From NCBI RefSeq assembly GCF_019430905.1, contig NZ_JAHYCA010000004.1, positions 186,001 through 250,000 on the forward strand: DNA of 64,000 bases, given 5' to 3'. Positions 27,361 through 34,841 of the stretch are shown in pieces. The notes under the pieces were generated by a model that made no database searches, was not told the origin of the DNA, and worked only from the letters and a program-made list of their open reading frames with translations. Both the position numbers and the translations under genes were made by a program. Each line of letters begins with the position of its first letter. Within the stretch, counting starts at the first letter, position 1. The DNA is from Billgrantia antri. GTDB lineage: Bacteria > Pseudomonadota > Gammaproteobacteria > Pseudomonadales > Halomonadaceae.

Positions 27361-28121
27361 GGCATTAATTGCCCTCCGTTGACCTCGAGAATCTGCCCGG
27401 TCACGTAGCCGCTCATGCGATCGGTGCCCAGGAACACATAAGCCCCCACGCACTCGTCGGCGGCACCGGTACGCCCCATGGGTATGGAAGCGGATACCGC
27501 GGCCAGCTGCTCCTCGGTGGAGTGGCGTTCGTGGAAATCAGTGAGAATGACTCCCGGCGCCACGGCATTGACGCGGATCTTGTCGTCCATCAGCTCCTTG
27601 GCCATGTTGCGAGTCAGCGTGCTGACGAAGCCCTTGGCCGAAGCGTAGAGCCCCGCGCCCGGCCCGCCACCGTTGCGCGCCGCGATCGACGAGGTATGAA
27701 TGATGTTGCCCCTACCGACACGCTGGAAGTGCGGCAGCGCCGCCTGGGACACCATCACCACCGAACGGGCGTTGAGATCCATCACGCGGTCGTAGTGGGC
27801 ATCGTCGATCTCGCCCAGGGTGACGCGCCCCAGCATGTCGCCGGCGTTGTTGATCAGCAGGTCCAGTCCGCCCAGTTGCTCTGCGGCTTCGTCGACGACA
27901 CGCCGGGCCTCCGCGGAGCGGCTCACGTCCCCCTTGACGACCACCGCCTGGCCGCCTGCGTTACGGATGTCTGCCGCCACCGCCTCGGCCTTGTCGGCAC
28001 TTGCATGGTAGTGCACGGCAACACTGGCCCCCAGTGCACCCAGCTGGCGCGCCACGGCCGCGCCGATGCCACGGCTGGCGCCGGTAATCAGCACGCGCTT
28101 GCCTTTCCACTCATCGAGCAT
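27357..28121 (-). CDS. SDR oxidoreductase in the threonate-type operon
   Basis: 254 residues from the ATG at 28121 (GGGAG ~10 nt upstream); the frame continues upstream without a good start. Motifs: TGASRGIGAA, NNAG, Ser in SSIAARNG, YASAK, and C-terminal GQILEVNGGQLMP. It resembles FabG-like 3-oxoacyl reductases, but its position at the head of the SDR-pdxA2-kinase operon, coupled by ATGA to pdxA2, points to a sugar or sugar-acid dehydrogenase feeding the kinase. Substrate unknown. Confidence 0.8.
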   Translation of the reverse strand: MLDEWKGKRVLITGASRGIGAAVARQLGALGASVAVHYHASADKAEAVAADIRNAGGQAVVVKGDVSRSAEARRVVDEAAEQLGGLDLLINNAGDMLGRVTLGEIDDAHYDRVMDLNARSVVMVSQAALPHFQRVGRGNIIHTSSIAARNGGGPGAGLYASAKGFVSTLTRNMAKELMDDKIRVNAVAPGVILTDFHERHSTEEQLAAVSASIPMGRTGAADECVGAYVFLGTDRMSGYVTGQILEVNGGQLMP

Positions 28122-28263
28122 GACTGAATCTCTCCCTTGTTGGTTTGATTGCTTGTGATGGCTTGGTTGCTGGTGATGATTTGATAGCTTGTCGTGACTT
28201 GCCTTCGGCAGATGCGCTCGCCTGTCGACCCGGCTTGGCACCTTGCGCTAGAGTGACATTGAC

Positions 28264-28283
28264 TTGGCATACCTGTCATACAA
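28264..28283. promoter_or_regulatory. Candidate operator in a divergent promoter region
   Basis: TTGGCATACCTGTCATACAA is an interrupted inverted repeat (TTGGCAT with ATACAA) and shares CTGTCATAC with the site at 16545. It sits 46-65 nt before the L-fuconate dehydratase start and 143 nt before the divergent SDR start, within the 207-bp region that must hold both promoters. Confidence 0.5.
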
Positions 28284-28328
28284 GTCGACACCAACAACAG
28301 CATAGACGAGTCCCGGCAAGGAGGCAGC

Positions 28329-29630
28329 ATGACCACCATCACGCAGGTCCAGGTCCACGACATCCGCTTTCCCACCTCGCGTAACCTCGACGGTTCGGAC
28401 GCCATGAACGCCGCGCCGGACTACTCGGCCACCTACGTCATCCTGCAAGTCGACGATGACAGTGCGAAGGGGCACGGCCTCACCTTCACCATCGGCCGCG
28501 GCAACGAGATCGTAGTGGCGGCCGTCAACGCCCTGGCTCATCTCGTCGAGGGCCGCACGCTGGCCTCGATCACCGCCGACATGGGCGCGTTCTGGCGCGA
28601 AATGACCGGTGACAGCCAGCTGCGTTGGATCGGCCCCGACAAGGGCGCCATCCACCTGGCCACCGCGGCGCTGGTCAACGCGGTATGGGACCTGTGGGCC
28701 AAGCGCGAGGGCAAGCCCGTGTGGAAGCTGCTGGTCGACATGACGCCCGAGCAGCTGGTGCGCTGCCTGGACTTCCGCTTCGTTACCGATGCCCTCACCC
28801 CCGAGGAGGCCATAGCGCTGCTGCGCCGTCAGCAGGCAGGCAAGGCAGAGCGCGAAGCCGAGATGCGCCGCGACGGCTTTCCCGCCTATACCACCTCGGC
28901 CGGCTGGCTCGGCTACCCCGACGACAAGGTGCGCCGCCTGGCCCGCGAGGCGCTCGCCGAGGGCTGGACACACTTCAAGCAGAAGATCGGCGGCGACTTG
29001 GAGGAGGACATTCGCCGTGCCGCCCTGCTGCGCGAGGAGATTGGCTGGGACAACGTACTGATGATGGATGCCAACCAGGTCTGGGAAGTCGACGAGACGG
29101 TCGCCAAGATGCGCCGCCTGGCCGAATTCGATCCGCTATGGATCGAGGAGCCCACCAGCCCCGACGACGTCCTCGGCCACGCCGAGATCCGCCACCGCGT
29201 CGCCCCCATCGGCGTGGCCACCGGCGAGCACTGCCACAACAAGGTGATGTTCAAGCAGTTCTTCCAGGCCGACGCACTCGACTACTGCCAGCTCGATGCC
29301 GCGCGCCTGGGCGGGCTCAACGAGGTGATCCTGGTGGCGCTGATGGCCGCCAAGTTCGACGTGCCGGTCTGCCCCCATGCCGGCGGTGTCGGCCTGTGCG
29401 AGTATGTCCAGCACATCTCGCTATTCGACTACATCGCCGTGTCGGGCAGCCTGGAGGGACGCGTGCTGGAATACGTCGATCACCTGCACGAGCATTTCGT
29501 CGACCCCGTAGTCGTCGAGCGCGGGCGCTATCGGGTGCCCGAGGCGCCGGGCTACAGTATCACCATGCACGAAGCGTCGCTGGCCCGGCACCGCTTTCCC
29601 GACGGGGCCGCCTGGCAGGAGGAGCGCTGA
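28329..29630 (+). CDS. fucD: L-fuconate dehydratase (enolase superfamily)
   Basis: 433 residues, AAGGAGG before the ATG. It dehydrates L-fuconate to 2-keto-3-deoxy-L-fuconate with Mg. It aligns over its length with human ENOSF1 and Xanthomonas L-fuconate dehydratase. Shared features: VHDIRFPTSR at the N-terminus, QLRWIGPDKGAIHLATAA, the catalytic-lysine strand HFKQKIGGDLEED, MMDANQVW and WIEEPTSPDDVLGHA with metal-binding acids, and CPHAGGVGLCEYVQH with the catalytic His. The next two enzymes of this route are encoded at 16621 and 17418 in another operon. Confidence 0.93.
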   Translation: MTTITQVQVHDIRFPTSRNLDGSDAMNAAPDYSATYVILQVDDDSAKGHGLTFTIGRGNEIVVAAVNALAHLVEGRTLASITADMGAFWREMTGDSQLRWIGPDKGAIHLATAALVNAVWDLWAKREGKPVWKLLVDMTPEQLVRCLDFRFVTDALTPEEAIALLRRQQAGKAEREAEMRRDGFPAYTTSAGWLGYPDDKVRRLAREALAEGWTHFKQKIGGDLEEDIRRAALLREEIGWDNVLMMDANQVWEVDETVAKMRRLAEFDPLWIEEPTSPDDVLGHAEIRHRVAPIGVATGEHCHNKVMFKQFFQADALDYCQLDAARLGGLNEVILVALMAAKFDVPVCPHAGGVGLCEYVQHISLFDYIAVSGSLEGRVLEYVDHLHEHFVDPVVVERGRYRVPEAPGYSITMHEASLARHRFPDGAAWQEER

Positions 29631-31052
29631 ATGAAACGTGACGGCTTTCTCGACGCACTCTCCATGCGCCTGGGCGAGCGCGGCCTGCTGCGCGAGCCCG
29701 ACGACATGACCCGCTACGTGGCCGACTGGGCCGGCGACCGGCTCGGCATGCCCCTGGCGGTGGCTCGCCCCGCCTCCACCGAGGAGGTCGTCGATACGGT
29801 TCGCCTGTGCCGTGAACATGGCGTTGCCATGGTGCCCCAGGGCGGCCACAGCGGGCTGGTCGCAGGCGCCCTGCCCGCCGCCGAGGGCAACGAGCTCGTC
29901 ATCAGCCTGGAGCGCATGAACCGTATTCGCGCCATCGACCCGATCAACTTCACCATGACCGTGGATGCCGGCTGCATCCTGGAGAACGTCAAGCAGGCCG
30001 CGGCCGAGCACGAATGCGAATTTCCGCTCGCGCTAGGCGCCCAGGGCAGCTGCCAGATCGGCGGCAACATCGCCACCAATGCCGGCGGGCTCAACGTGCT
30101 GCGCTACGGCATGATGCGCCAGTTGGTGCTGGGGCTCGAGGTGGTGCTGCCGGATGGGCGCCTATGGAACGGCATGACCGAGCTGCACAAGGACAACCGC
30201 GGCTACCCCCTCAAGCAGTTGTTCCTCGGCAGCGAAGGCACGCTCGGGATCGTCACCGGCGCCGTGCTCAAGCTCTCCCCACGCGCTACCCAGGCCCGCA
30301 CGGCGCTGCTCGGCCTGCCCTCACTGGAGGCGGTGATCGAACTCTACGGCCTTGCGCGGCGTGACTGCTGTGACCTGCTCAGCGCCTTCGAGCTGATCCC
30401 GCGCCGCTGCATCGAACTCGCCATGGAAGCTACCTCATCGCTCAGCGACCCGCTGGAAGAACCGTACCCCTGGTATGTGCTGATGGAAGTCACCGCCAGC
30501 GGGCCCCTGGACCTTGGCGCCATGCTCGAGCACCTGCTGGAACAGGGCATGGCCCGCGAACTGGTGCTCGACGGAGCCTTGGCGTCGAGCGAAGGCCAGT
30601 CGGCACATCTATGGCAGTTTCGCGAGAGCATGCTGGAAGGTCAGCGTCGCCGCGGCGAGCACCTGCGCACCGACATCTCGATACCCATCTCGGCGATACC
30701 CGTTTTCGTCGACGCAGCCAGCCACATGGTGATGGAAGCCTCTCCCGAGTGCGAGATCATCGCCTATGGCCATGTCGGCGACGGCAACCTGCACTTCAAC
30801 ATCCTGCCGCCACCGACAATGCCGGAAGCGGACAAGCGCCACCACCTGCACGAACTCGAAACCCACCTGTTCGAGGTGGTCGACGGGCATGACGGCAGCA
30901 TCAGTGCCGAACACGGCATCGGCCGGACCAAGCAATCCGCCTACCTGGAGCGGCTGTCGCCGGTGGAACGCGAACTGGCCGAAGGCATCAAGGCCCTGTT
31001 CGATCCCGAGGGGCTGATGAACCCGGGGCGCATCCTGCCGCCGCGGGACTGA
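29631..31052 (+). CDS. FAD-linked 2-hydroxyacid dehydrogenase (GlcD/D2HGDH family)
   Basis: 473 residues starting directly after the fucD stop (TGAATG), so coupled. An N-terminal PCMH-type FAD domain contains VPQGGHSGLVAGALP and GSCQIGGNIATNAGGLNVLRYG. The C-terminal FAD-oxidase domain has GHVGDGNLHFNILPP with metal-binding histidines and SAEHGIGRTK. Members oxidise D-lactate, D-2-hydroxyglutarate or glycolate. After L-fuconate dehydratase, oxidation of the lactate released by the route is a plausible role, although the family usually prefers D-isomers. Confidence 0.88.
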   Translation: MKRDGFLDALSMRLGERGLLREPDDMTRYVADWAGDRLGMPLAVARPASTEEVVDTVRLCREHGVAMVPQGGHSGLVAGALPAAEGNELVISLERMNRIRAIDPINFTMTVDAGCILENVKQAAAEHECEFPLALGAQGSCQIGGNIATNAGGLNVLRYGMMRQLVLGLEVVLPDGRLWNGMTELHKDNRGYPLKQLFLGSEGTLGIVTGAVLKLSPRATQARTALLGLPSLEAVIELYGLARRDCCDLLSAFELIPRRCIELAMEATSSLSDPLEEPYPWYVLMEVTASGPLDLGAMLEHLLEQGMARELVLDGALASSEGQSAHLWQFRESMLEGQRRRGEHLRTDISIPISAIPVFVDAASHMVMEASPECEIIAYGHVGDGNLHFNILPPPTMPEADKRHHLHELETHLFEVVDGHDGSISAEHGIGRTKQSAYLERLSPVERELAEGIKALFDPEGLMNPGRILPPRD

Positions 31053-31129
31053 GGGCTGCAACTGAGAGCTGCATCCGCCAGGCGCCACGACTACAGTGCA
31101 AAAGGAAATCCACGGCCAGAGCAAAGTCG

Positions 31130-31639
31130 ATGAAACGCCACGCTGCCTTCATAGCCCCCGCCCTGCTGTCGTCCTGCCTTGGCATCACCGCCACGCAGGC
31201 ACTCGCCGAATGCGAACCAAGCGAGGAGCAGCAGGCCATGCTCGAAAGGGTTAACCAGGCGCGCAGCGAAGCACGCCAGTGCGGCAATGAGGAGCATGCC
31301 GCCGCCGAGCCGCTGGAATGGAACTGCCGCCTGGCCGAGGCGGCCAAGGCCCATTCGACGGCCATGGCCGAAAAGGAATTCTTCAGCCATACCGGCGCGG
31401 ACGACGAAGGCGTCGCCTCACGCGTCAGCGAAACCGGCTACACATGGATGGCCGTAGGGGAAAACATCGCCGCCGGCCAGGCCGAAGTCGAAGCCGTCAT
31501 GCAGGGCTGGCTCGACAGCCCGGGGCACTGCGCCAACATCATGAGCGACGAGTTCACCGAAATGGGAGCCGCCTCGGTCGCGGCCGAAGGCTCGCGCTAC
31601 TCGCCCTATTGGACACAAGTATTCGCAAGGCCGCGATAG
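31130..31639 (+). CDS. Secreted CAP/SCP-domain protein
   Basis: 169 residues. A signal peptide (about 1-25, ending ATQALA) is followed by a CAP domain with HSTAMAEKEFFSHTG, GENIAAGQ, MQGWLDSPGHCANIM and YWTQVFA, the four classical CAP patches including the paired histidines and Glu. Four cysteines in the mature part may form disulphides. Bacterial CAP proteins are exported; their function is mostly unknown. It lies 78 nt after the FAD enzyme on the same strand, with no metabolic link visible. Confidence 0.88.
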   Translation: MKRHAAFIAPALLSSCLGITATQALAECEPSEEQQAMLERVNQARSEARQCGNEEHAAAEPLEWNCRLAEAAKAHSTAMAEKEFFSHTGADDEGVASRVSETGYTWMAVGENIAAGQAEVEAVMQGWLDSPGHCANIMSDEFTEMGAASVAAEGSRYSPYWTQVFARPR

Positions 31640-31663
31640 CCGAGCGCTGCCGCTCCAGCGCCG

Positions 31664-32545
31664 TCAGGTCTCGCCCAGCAGCGACACCAGCTCGGGTGCC
31701 AACCGGTCGCCATAACCGCGTGCGATTATGTCACGATAGAGGCCGTGTATGCCCTCGGCGACGCCACGAGCCGCACCCAGGTCCTCGGCCATGGCCTGGT
31801 AATAGCCAACGTCCTTGAGCGAGTTGGCCAGGCTGAAACGAAAGCCAGAAGGGTCCCCGGCGGCAATGAAGGGGCGCAGGCGCTCGAGCACAACCCCGGC
31901 GCCACCGCCGTTGCCCAGCACCTCGAGGAACACGGCATCGTCGATGTTGGCGCGCCGCGATGCCGCAGCGGCCTCGGCGAGCACGGCGGTAAACCCCAGC
32001 GACACAAAGTTGTGCAGCAGCTTGAGCTTGTGCCCCGAGCCCACCGGCCCGCCGTGGGTGATGTTCTCGGAAAAGCACGCGAGCAGCGGCTGCAGCTCAC
32101 AGAAAAGTTCGTCGGAGGCACCGACGATCAGGTTGAGACGCCCTTCCGCAGCCTCCTTGGGGGTGCGCGTCATGGCGGCATCCATGAAGCGGACGCCGGC
32201 CTGGGCAAGGCGCGTGGCTATGTTTTCGGTGGAGCGCGGTATGGCCGTCGAGCAATCGACGACCACCGCACCAGCCGGGAGACCCTCAAGCACACCGCCG
32301 GTATCGAACAGCACGCTCTCCACCTGAGGAGTACCGGTGACGCAAAGAATCACCACCTCGGCATCGACGGCGACCTCGCGGGCGCTCGAACGGCGCTCGG
32401 CCCCCGCCGCCAGCAGGTCATCGACCGGCTGGTTGCCGGGATGATCGAGAAAACACAGCCGGTGACCGGCACGCAGCAGACTCGCGGCAATGCCATGGCC
32501 CATCATCCCCACACCCACCATGCCGATACGGTACTGCCTGCTCAT
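31664..32545 (-). CDS. 3-hydroxyisobutyrate dehydrogenase-like beta-hydroxyacid reductase
   Basis: 293 residues. A Rossmann NAD-binding start (RIGMVGVGMMGHGIAASLLRAGH), the substrate motif VVDCSTAIPRSTENIA, DAAMTRTPKEAAEG and the catalytic Lys region VGSGHKLKLLHNFVSLG place it in the beta-hydroxyacid dehydrogenase family. Possible substrates are tartronate semialdehyde, L-threonate or related acids. It is convergent with the CAP gene (24 bp gap) and stands at the edge of the sugar-acid island. It may serve as an L-threonate or hydroxy-oxo-acid dehydrogenase, but the sequence does not decide. Confidence 0.83.
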   Translation of the reverse strand: MSRQYRIGMVGVGMMGHGIAASLLRAGHRLCFLDHPGNQPVDDLLAAGAERRSSAREVAVDAEVVILCVTGTPQVESVLFDTGGVLEGLPAGAVVVDCSTAIPRSTENIATRLAQAGVRFMDAAMTRTPKEAAEGRLNLIVGASDELFCELQPLLACFSENITHGGPVGSGHKLKLLHNFVSLGFTAVLAEAAAASRRANIDDAVFLEVLGNGGGAGVVLERLRPFIAAGDPSGFRFSLANSLKDVGYYQAMAEDLGAARGVAEGIHGLYRDIIARGYGDRLAPELVSLLGET

Positions 32546-32788
32546 GAGCCCTCCCTATCGACGGAGCGATGCCGCCGTGTCGATGAACAATGTGCGACAG
32601 CACGACATCGGATTCATGCTGCTGCGGGGTGAAAGCACCTGAACCCAGCCTCGCTCAAGCGGCGGGTTCGCTCAAGCCGTGCCTGCCGAGTGGGCCGGAC
32701 AAGATCGGCGGGAGGGGAAAAAGGATGACGCTGGAAGCTAGTCAGAAGCGGGACAGACGGAAAATGACAACCAGGAGGGAAACGAGAC

Positions 32789-32806
32789 AGGACCCTCCCT
32801 GGTCCT
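32789..32806 (-). terminator. Short hairpin after the 36-residue gene
   Basis: AGGACC (32789-32794) pairs with GGTCCT (32801-32806) around CTCCCT, 17 nt after the stop on the minus strand. The following U-run is poor (GUCUCGUUU), so it is a weak terminator candidate. Confidence 0.4.
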
Positions 32807-32822
32807 TGGCAGCGCGTGCCTA

Positions 32823-32933
32823 TTAGCGGATATAAGCCGCCAGAGCATCGCGAGCCGCTTGGTGGGCCAATGCTTGGGAGGCCCAGTGGTTCAGCACTTC
32901 ACACGCAAGATCCGCGTTCGATTGTACAGACAT
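32823..32933 (-). CDS. Small 36-residue protein of unknown function
   Basis: A 36-codon frame starts ATG at 32933 after CACAGGAGAAACTTC, an excellent ribosome binding site (AGGAG, 7 nt spacing), and ends TAA. The peptide begins MSVQSNADLACEVLNHW and ends ALAAYIR. It is Ala-rich and amphipathic, most likely one or two helices, with no membrane segment or signal peptide and one cysteine. A weak hairpin follows. Nothing else in the surrounding 750 bp looks coding on this strand. I do not recognise a family. Confidence 0.6.
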   Translation of the reverse strand: MSVQSNADLACEVLNHWASQALAHQAARDALAAYIR

Positions 32934-33302
32934 GAAGTTTCTCCTGTGTGACATCCAGAAACATCATGCCCCAGCTTTATCGACATTTCATTAGGGTGGC
33001 GAAACTTTGCCCGCAAGCCCCAAGGATACGTCGCTGTATGTCACAATTTTTGTCGTTGCACCCCAAAAGGGCATAGAAAACGCTTCCATAACCGTTTTGG
33101 TGCGTTTATTCCTCAAGCGATTCTCCGGGCGAAACGGTGCTGATCGCTCTTGTTCTTTCCCAATCGACTTCAGCAGCAGCACCAGCACATCCACTTGCAG
33201 TGCCTAGTGTGCCGGAACGCATATGCGACATGCCCGCTGTCGGCCTGGGCTCGCTGGAAACGCGACTGGCACGCTGGGGGCTGACTTGAACGGGAAGCTG
33301 AT
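32934..33302. other. 369-bp gap, lower in GC, no gene supported
   Basis: The region before the interrupted HTH gene is richer in A/T than its surroundings around 33040-33100. Short open frames on either strand (33007-33207, 32991-33194) have no ribosome binding site and no recognisable protein. It must hold the promoter of the small minus-strand gene at 32933 and any promoter for the HTH-nucleotidyltransferase pair; no convincing -35/-10 pair was identified. Confidence 0.5.
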
Positions 33303-33614
33303 ATGAAGAAGCGCACGCTGTCGCCAGAAGAGCGTGAACAGGCGCTGCTGGACGTCGCTCAGGCGCTGGTCATGGGTGATATCGACAAAGACTAGGCACT
33401 GCGCCGCGATACGCTGGGGCTTTCGCAACAAGCCTATGCAGACCTGGTCGGTGTCAGCCGGCGCACCCTGTTGGACCTGGAGCAAGGCAAGGGCAACGTT
33501 TCGCTTGCGGTCATGAACCGGGCATTTCGGCCACTGGGGCTGAAGGTCGGCCTGCTGCCTCGACAGCCCGCGCTGCTGGAGAAGGTACTGGCTTTAACTA
33601 ATTCTTTCTCGTAA
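33303..33614 (+). pseudogene. HTH (XRE-like) regulator or antitoxin gene with an in-frame TAG
   Basis: Frame from ATG 33303: 30 codons (MKKRTLSPEEREQALLDVAQ...), then TAG at 33393-33395. The same frame continues open for 72 codons to TAA at 33612. The second half holds a helix-turn-helix, LSQQAYADLVGVSRRTLLDL, and ends GLKVGLLPRQPALLEKVL. A single change (for example GAG to TAG) would explain the break, so the mutation is probably recent. The gene directly precedes a GSU2403-type nucleotidyltransferase (41 nt), an arrangement like antitoxin-toxin pairs. Read-through or a downstream restart is possible but unproven. Confidence 0.7.
33507..33593 (+). repeat. Direct repeat copy 1 (3' part of the HTH gene)
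   Basis: These 87 bp recur at 34702-34788 with only a handful of substitutions (for example GGGCATTTCGG against GGGTATTTCGG). The two copies flank the nucleotidyltransferase gene in direct orientation. Confidence 0.85.
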
Positions 33615-33654
33615 ATGATGTAGAATTAGTTAAATTCTTCACCGGTACCTCGCC

Positions 33655-34665
33655 ATGGCCTATCAACAGTTTCAATCTGAACAGTCCCGGGTAGCAGTCA
33701 ATGCGATGCAACTCTTCGAAGCACTCGAGCACCATCGTGCCCAGGCACGCCAGGTCAAGGGCTCGATGCACTGGAAGCGTATCCAAGGGCGAGAGTACCT
33801 CTACCGTGCCTACACGGGCGGCAAGAACCACTCGCTGGGCCCTCGCTCTTCCGATACTGAAGCCATTAAGAAAGCCTTCGACGCTCGCAAAGCGGAGTAC
33901 ACATTGCGGGAGCAGTCGCTTAAGGAACAGCTCCAGGTGCACTCCGCCTATATCCGAGCCAATCGGCTGAACCGATTTCCCATAGCCGGTGCCAGGGCGA
34001 TACGAGCACTGCAGCGCAAAGCAGTCCCTTTCCGCGTGATCGGAACCAATGCTCTTTACGCCTATGAAGCCCGTGCCGGCGTACTGATAGAACCTGAGCA
34101 CCTGGCGACCGCCGACATCGATGTGCTCATGGATGCCCGGCAAGGCTTGAGAATCGTCACGGCACTCGAAGGTGAAACCCTGCTATCCGTCATCCAATCC
34201 AGCGATCGCTCCTTCCAGCCGCTCACCGATACTCCCTTCGAGTTTCGAGCCGCCAATGCTAAAGGTTACATGATCGATCTCATCACCCAGGCCGTCGACC
34301 CCATGACGGTGAGTGACTTCGAGCTTCATCTGGAGCGCGGTGATTTGAAGCCGGTAGGCATCGACTCACTGAAATGGGCCATAGCCTCACCGCGCTTCGA
34401 GGCAACAGTCTTCGATGAGCGAGGCATGCCGCTGCGATTGCCTACCGTTGATCCGCGCGCCTTCGTGTTGCACAAGTGGCATGTCAGCCAGCAGCCCGAC
34501 CGGGAACCGGTAAAACGTTATCGCGACGAGGCACAGGCACGCCTGGTCGCCACTCTGCTTCGCGATGAGCTGCGAGAACTGTCTACCACCCGAGCCGTCG
34601 AAAGAGCCTTTCCCCACCTCGTCAGGCAGCGGGCCAGCAGCCAGATCGACGAATTCGACGTGTAG
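33655..34665 (+). CDS. GSU2403-family nucleotidyltransferase-fold protein
   Basis: 336 residues, intact. The nucleotidyltransferase core is visible: the G[ST] turn IGTNALYAYE at 129-138 and the acidic pair in ADIDVLMD at 153-160, the pattern of the polymerase-beta-like superfamily, where the two Asp bind metal. An N-terminal helical region (1-120) and a C-terminal region with HKWHVSQQPDREPVKRYRDEAQA follow the GSU2403 (NTP_transf_8) pattern. Relatives with an adjacent HTH gene behave like toxin-antitoxin or abortive-infection modules (compare AbiEii/MenT). Here the upstream HTH gene carries a stop and a second HTH remnant lies downstream. A role in defence is inference. Confidence 0.78.
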   Translation: MAYQQFQSEQSRVAVNAMQLFEALEHHRAQARQVKGSMHWKRIQGREYLYRAYTGGKNHSLGPRSSDTEAIKKAFDARKAEYTLREQSLKEQLQVHSAYIRANRLNRFPIAGARAIRALQRKAVPFRVIGTNALYAYEARAGVLIEPEHLATADIDVLMDARQGLRIVTALEGETLLSVIQSSDRSFQPLTDTPFEFRAANAKGYMIDLITQAVDPMTVSDFELHLERGDLKPVGIDSLKWAIASPRFEATVFDERGMPLRLPTVDPRAFVLHKWHVSQQPDREPVKRYRDEAQARLVATLLRDELRELSTTRAVERAFPHLVRQRASSQIDEFDV

Positions 34666-34682
34666 GAAATGTTGACGGATCG

Positions 34683-34800
34683 TATGCCGACCTGATCGAT
34701 GGCGGTCATGAACCGGGTATTTCGGCCACTGGGGCTGAGGCTCGGCCTGCTGCCTCGCCAGCCTGCGCTGCTGGAGTGGGCACTGGCGCTCAGCGATAAT
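34683..34800 (+). pseudogene. Degenerate second copy of the HTH gene
   Basis: TATGCCGACCTGATCGAT at 34683-34700 matches TATGCAGACCTGGTCGGT at 33435-33452. After a deletion of about 53 bp relative to that copy, the match continues with GCGGTCATGAACCGG at 34702 up to about 34788. No start codon or full HTH remains. It lies 18 nt after the nucleotidyltransferase stop and just before the CNNM gene. Confidence 0.75.
34702..34788 (+). repeat. Direct repeat copy 2
   Basis: Second copy of the 87-bp segment at 33507-33593, in the same orientation, about 1.2 kb downstream. The pair brackets the whole nucleotidyltransferase gene. Confidence 0.85.
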
Positions 34801-34841
34801 GGAGCGAGCGGCAACCGGTCCTCCAACCCCTGCGGATAACC

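Noticed and set aside
33007..33207. Short frames on both strands before the HTH pseudogene
   Set aside because: No ATG with a ribosome binding site and no recognisable protein; treated as intergenic.
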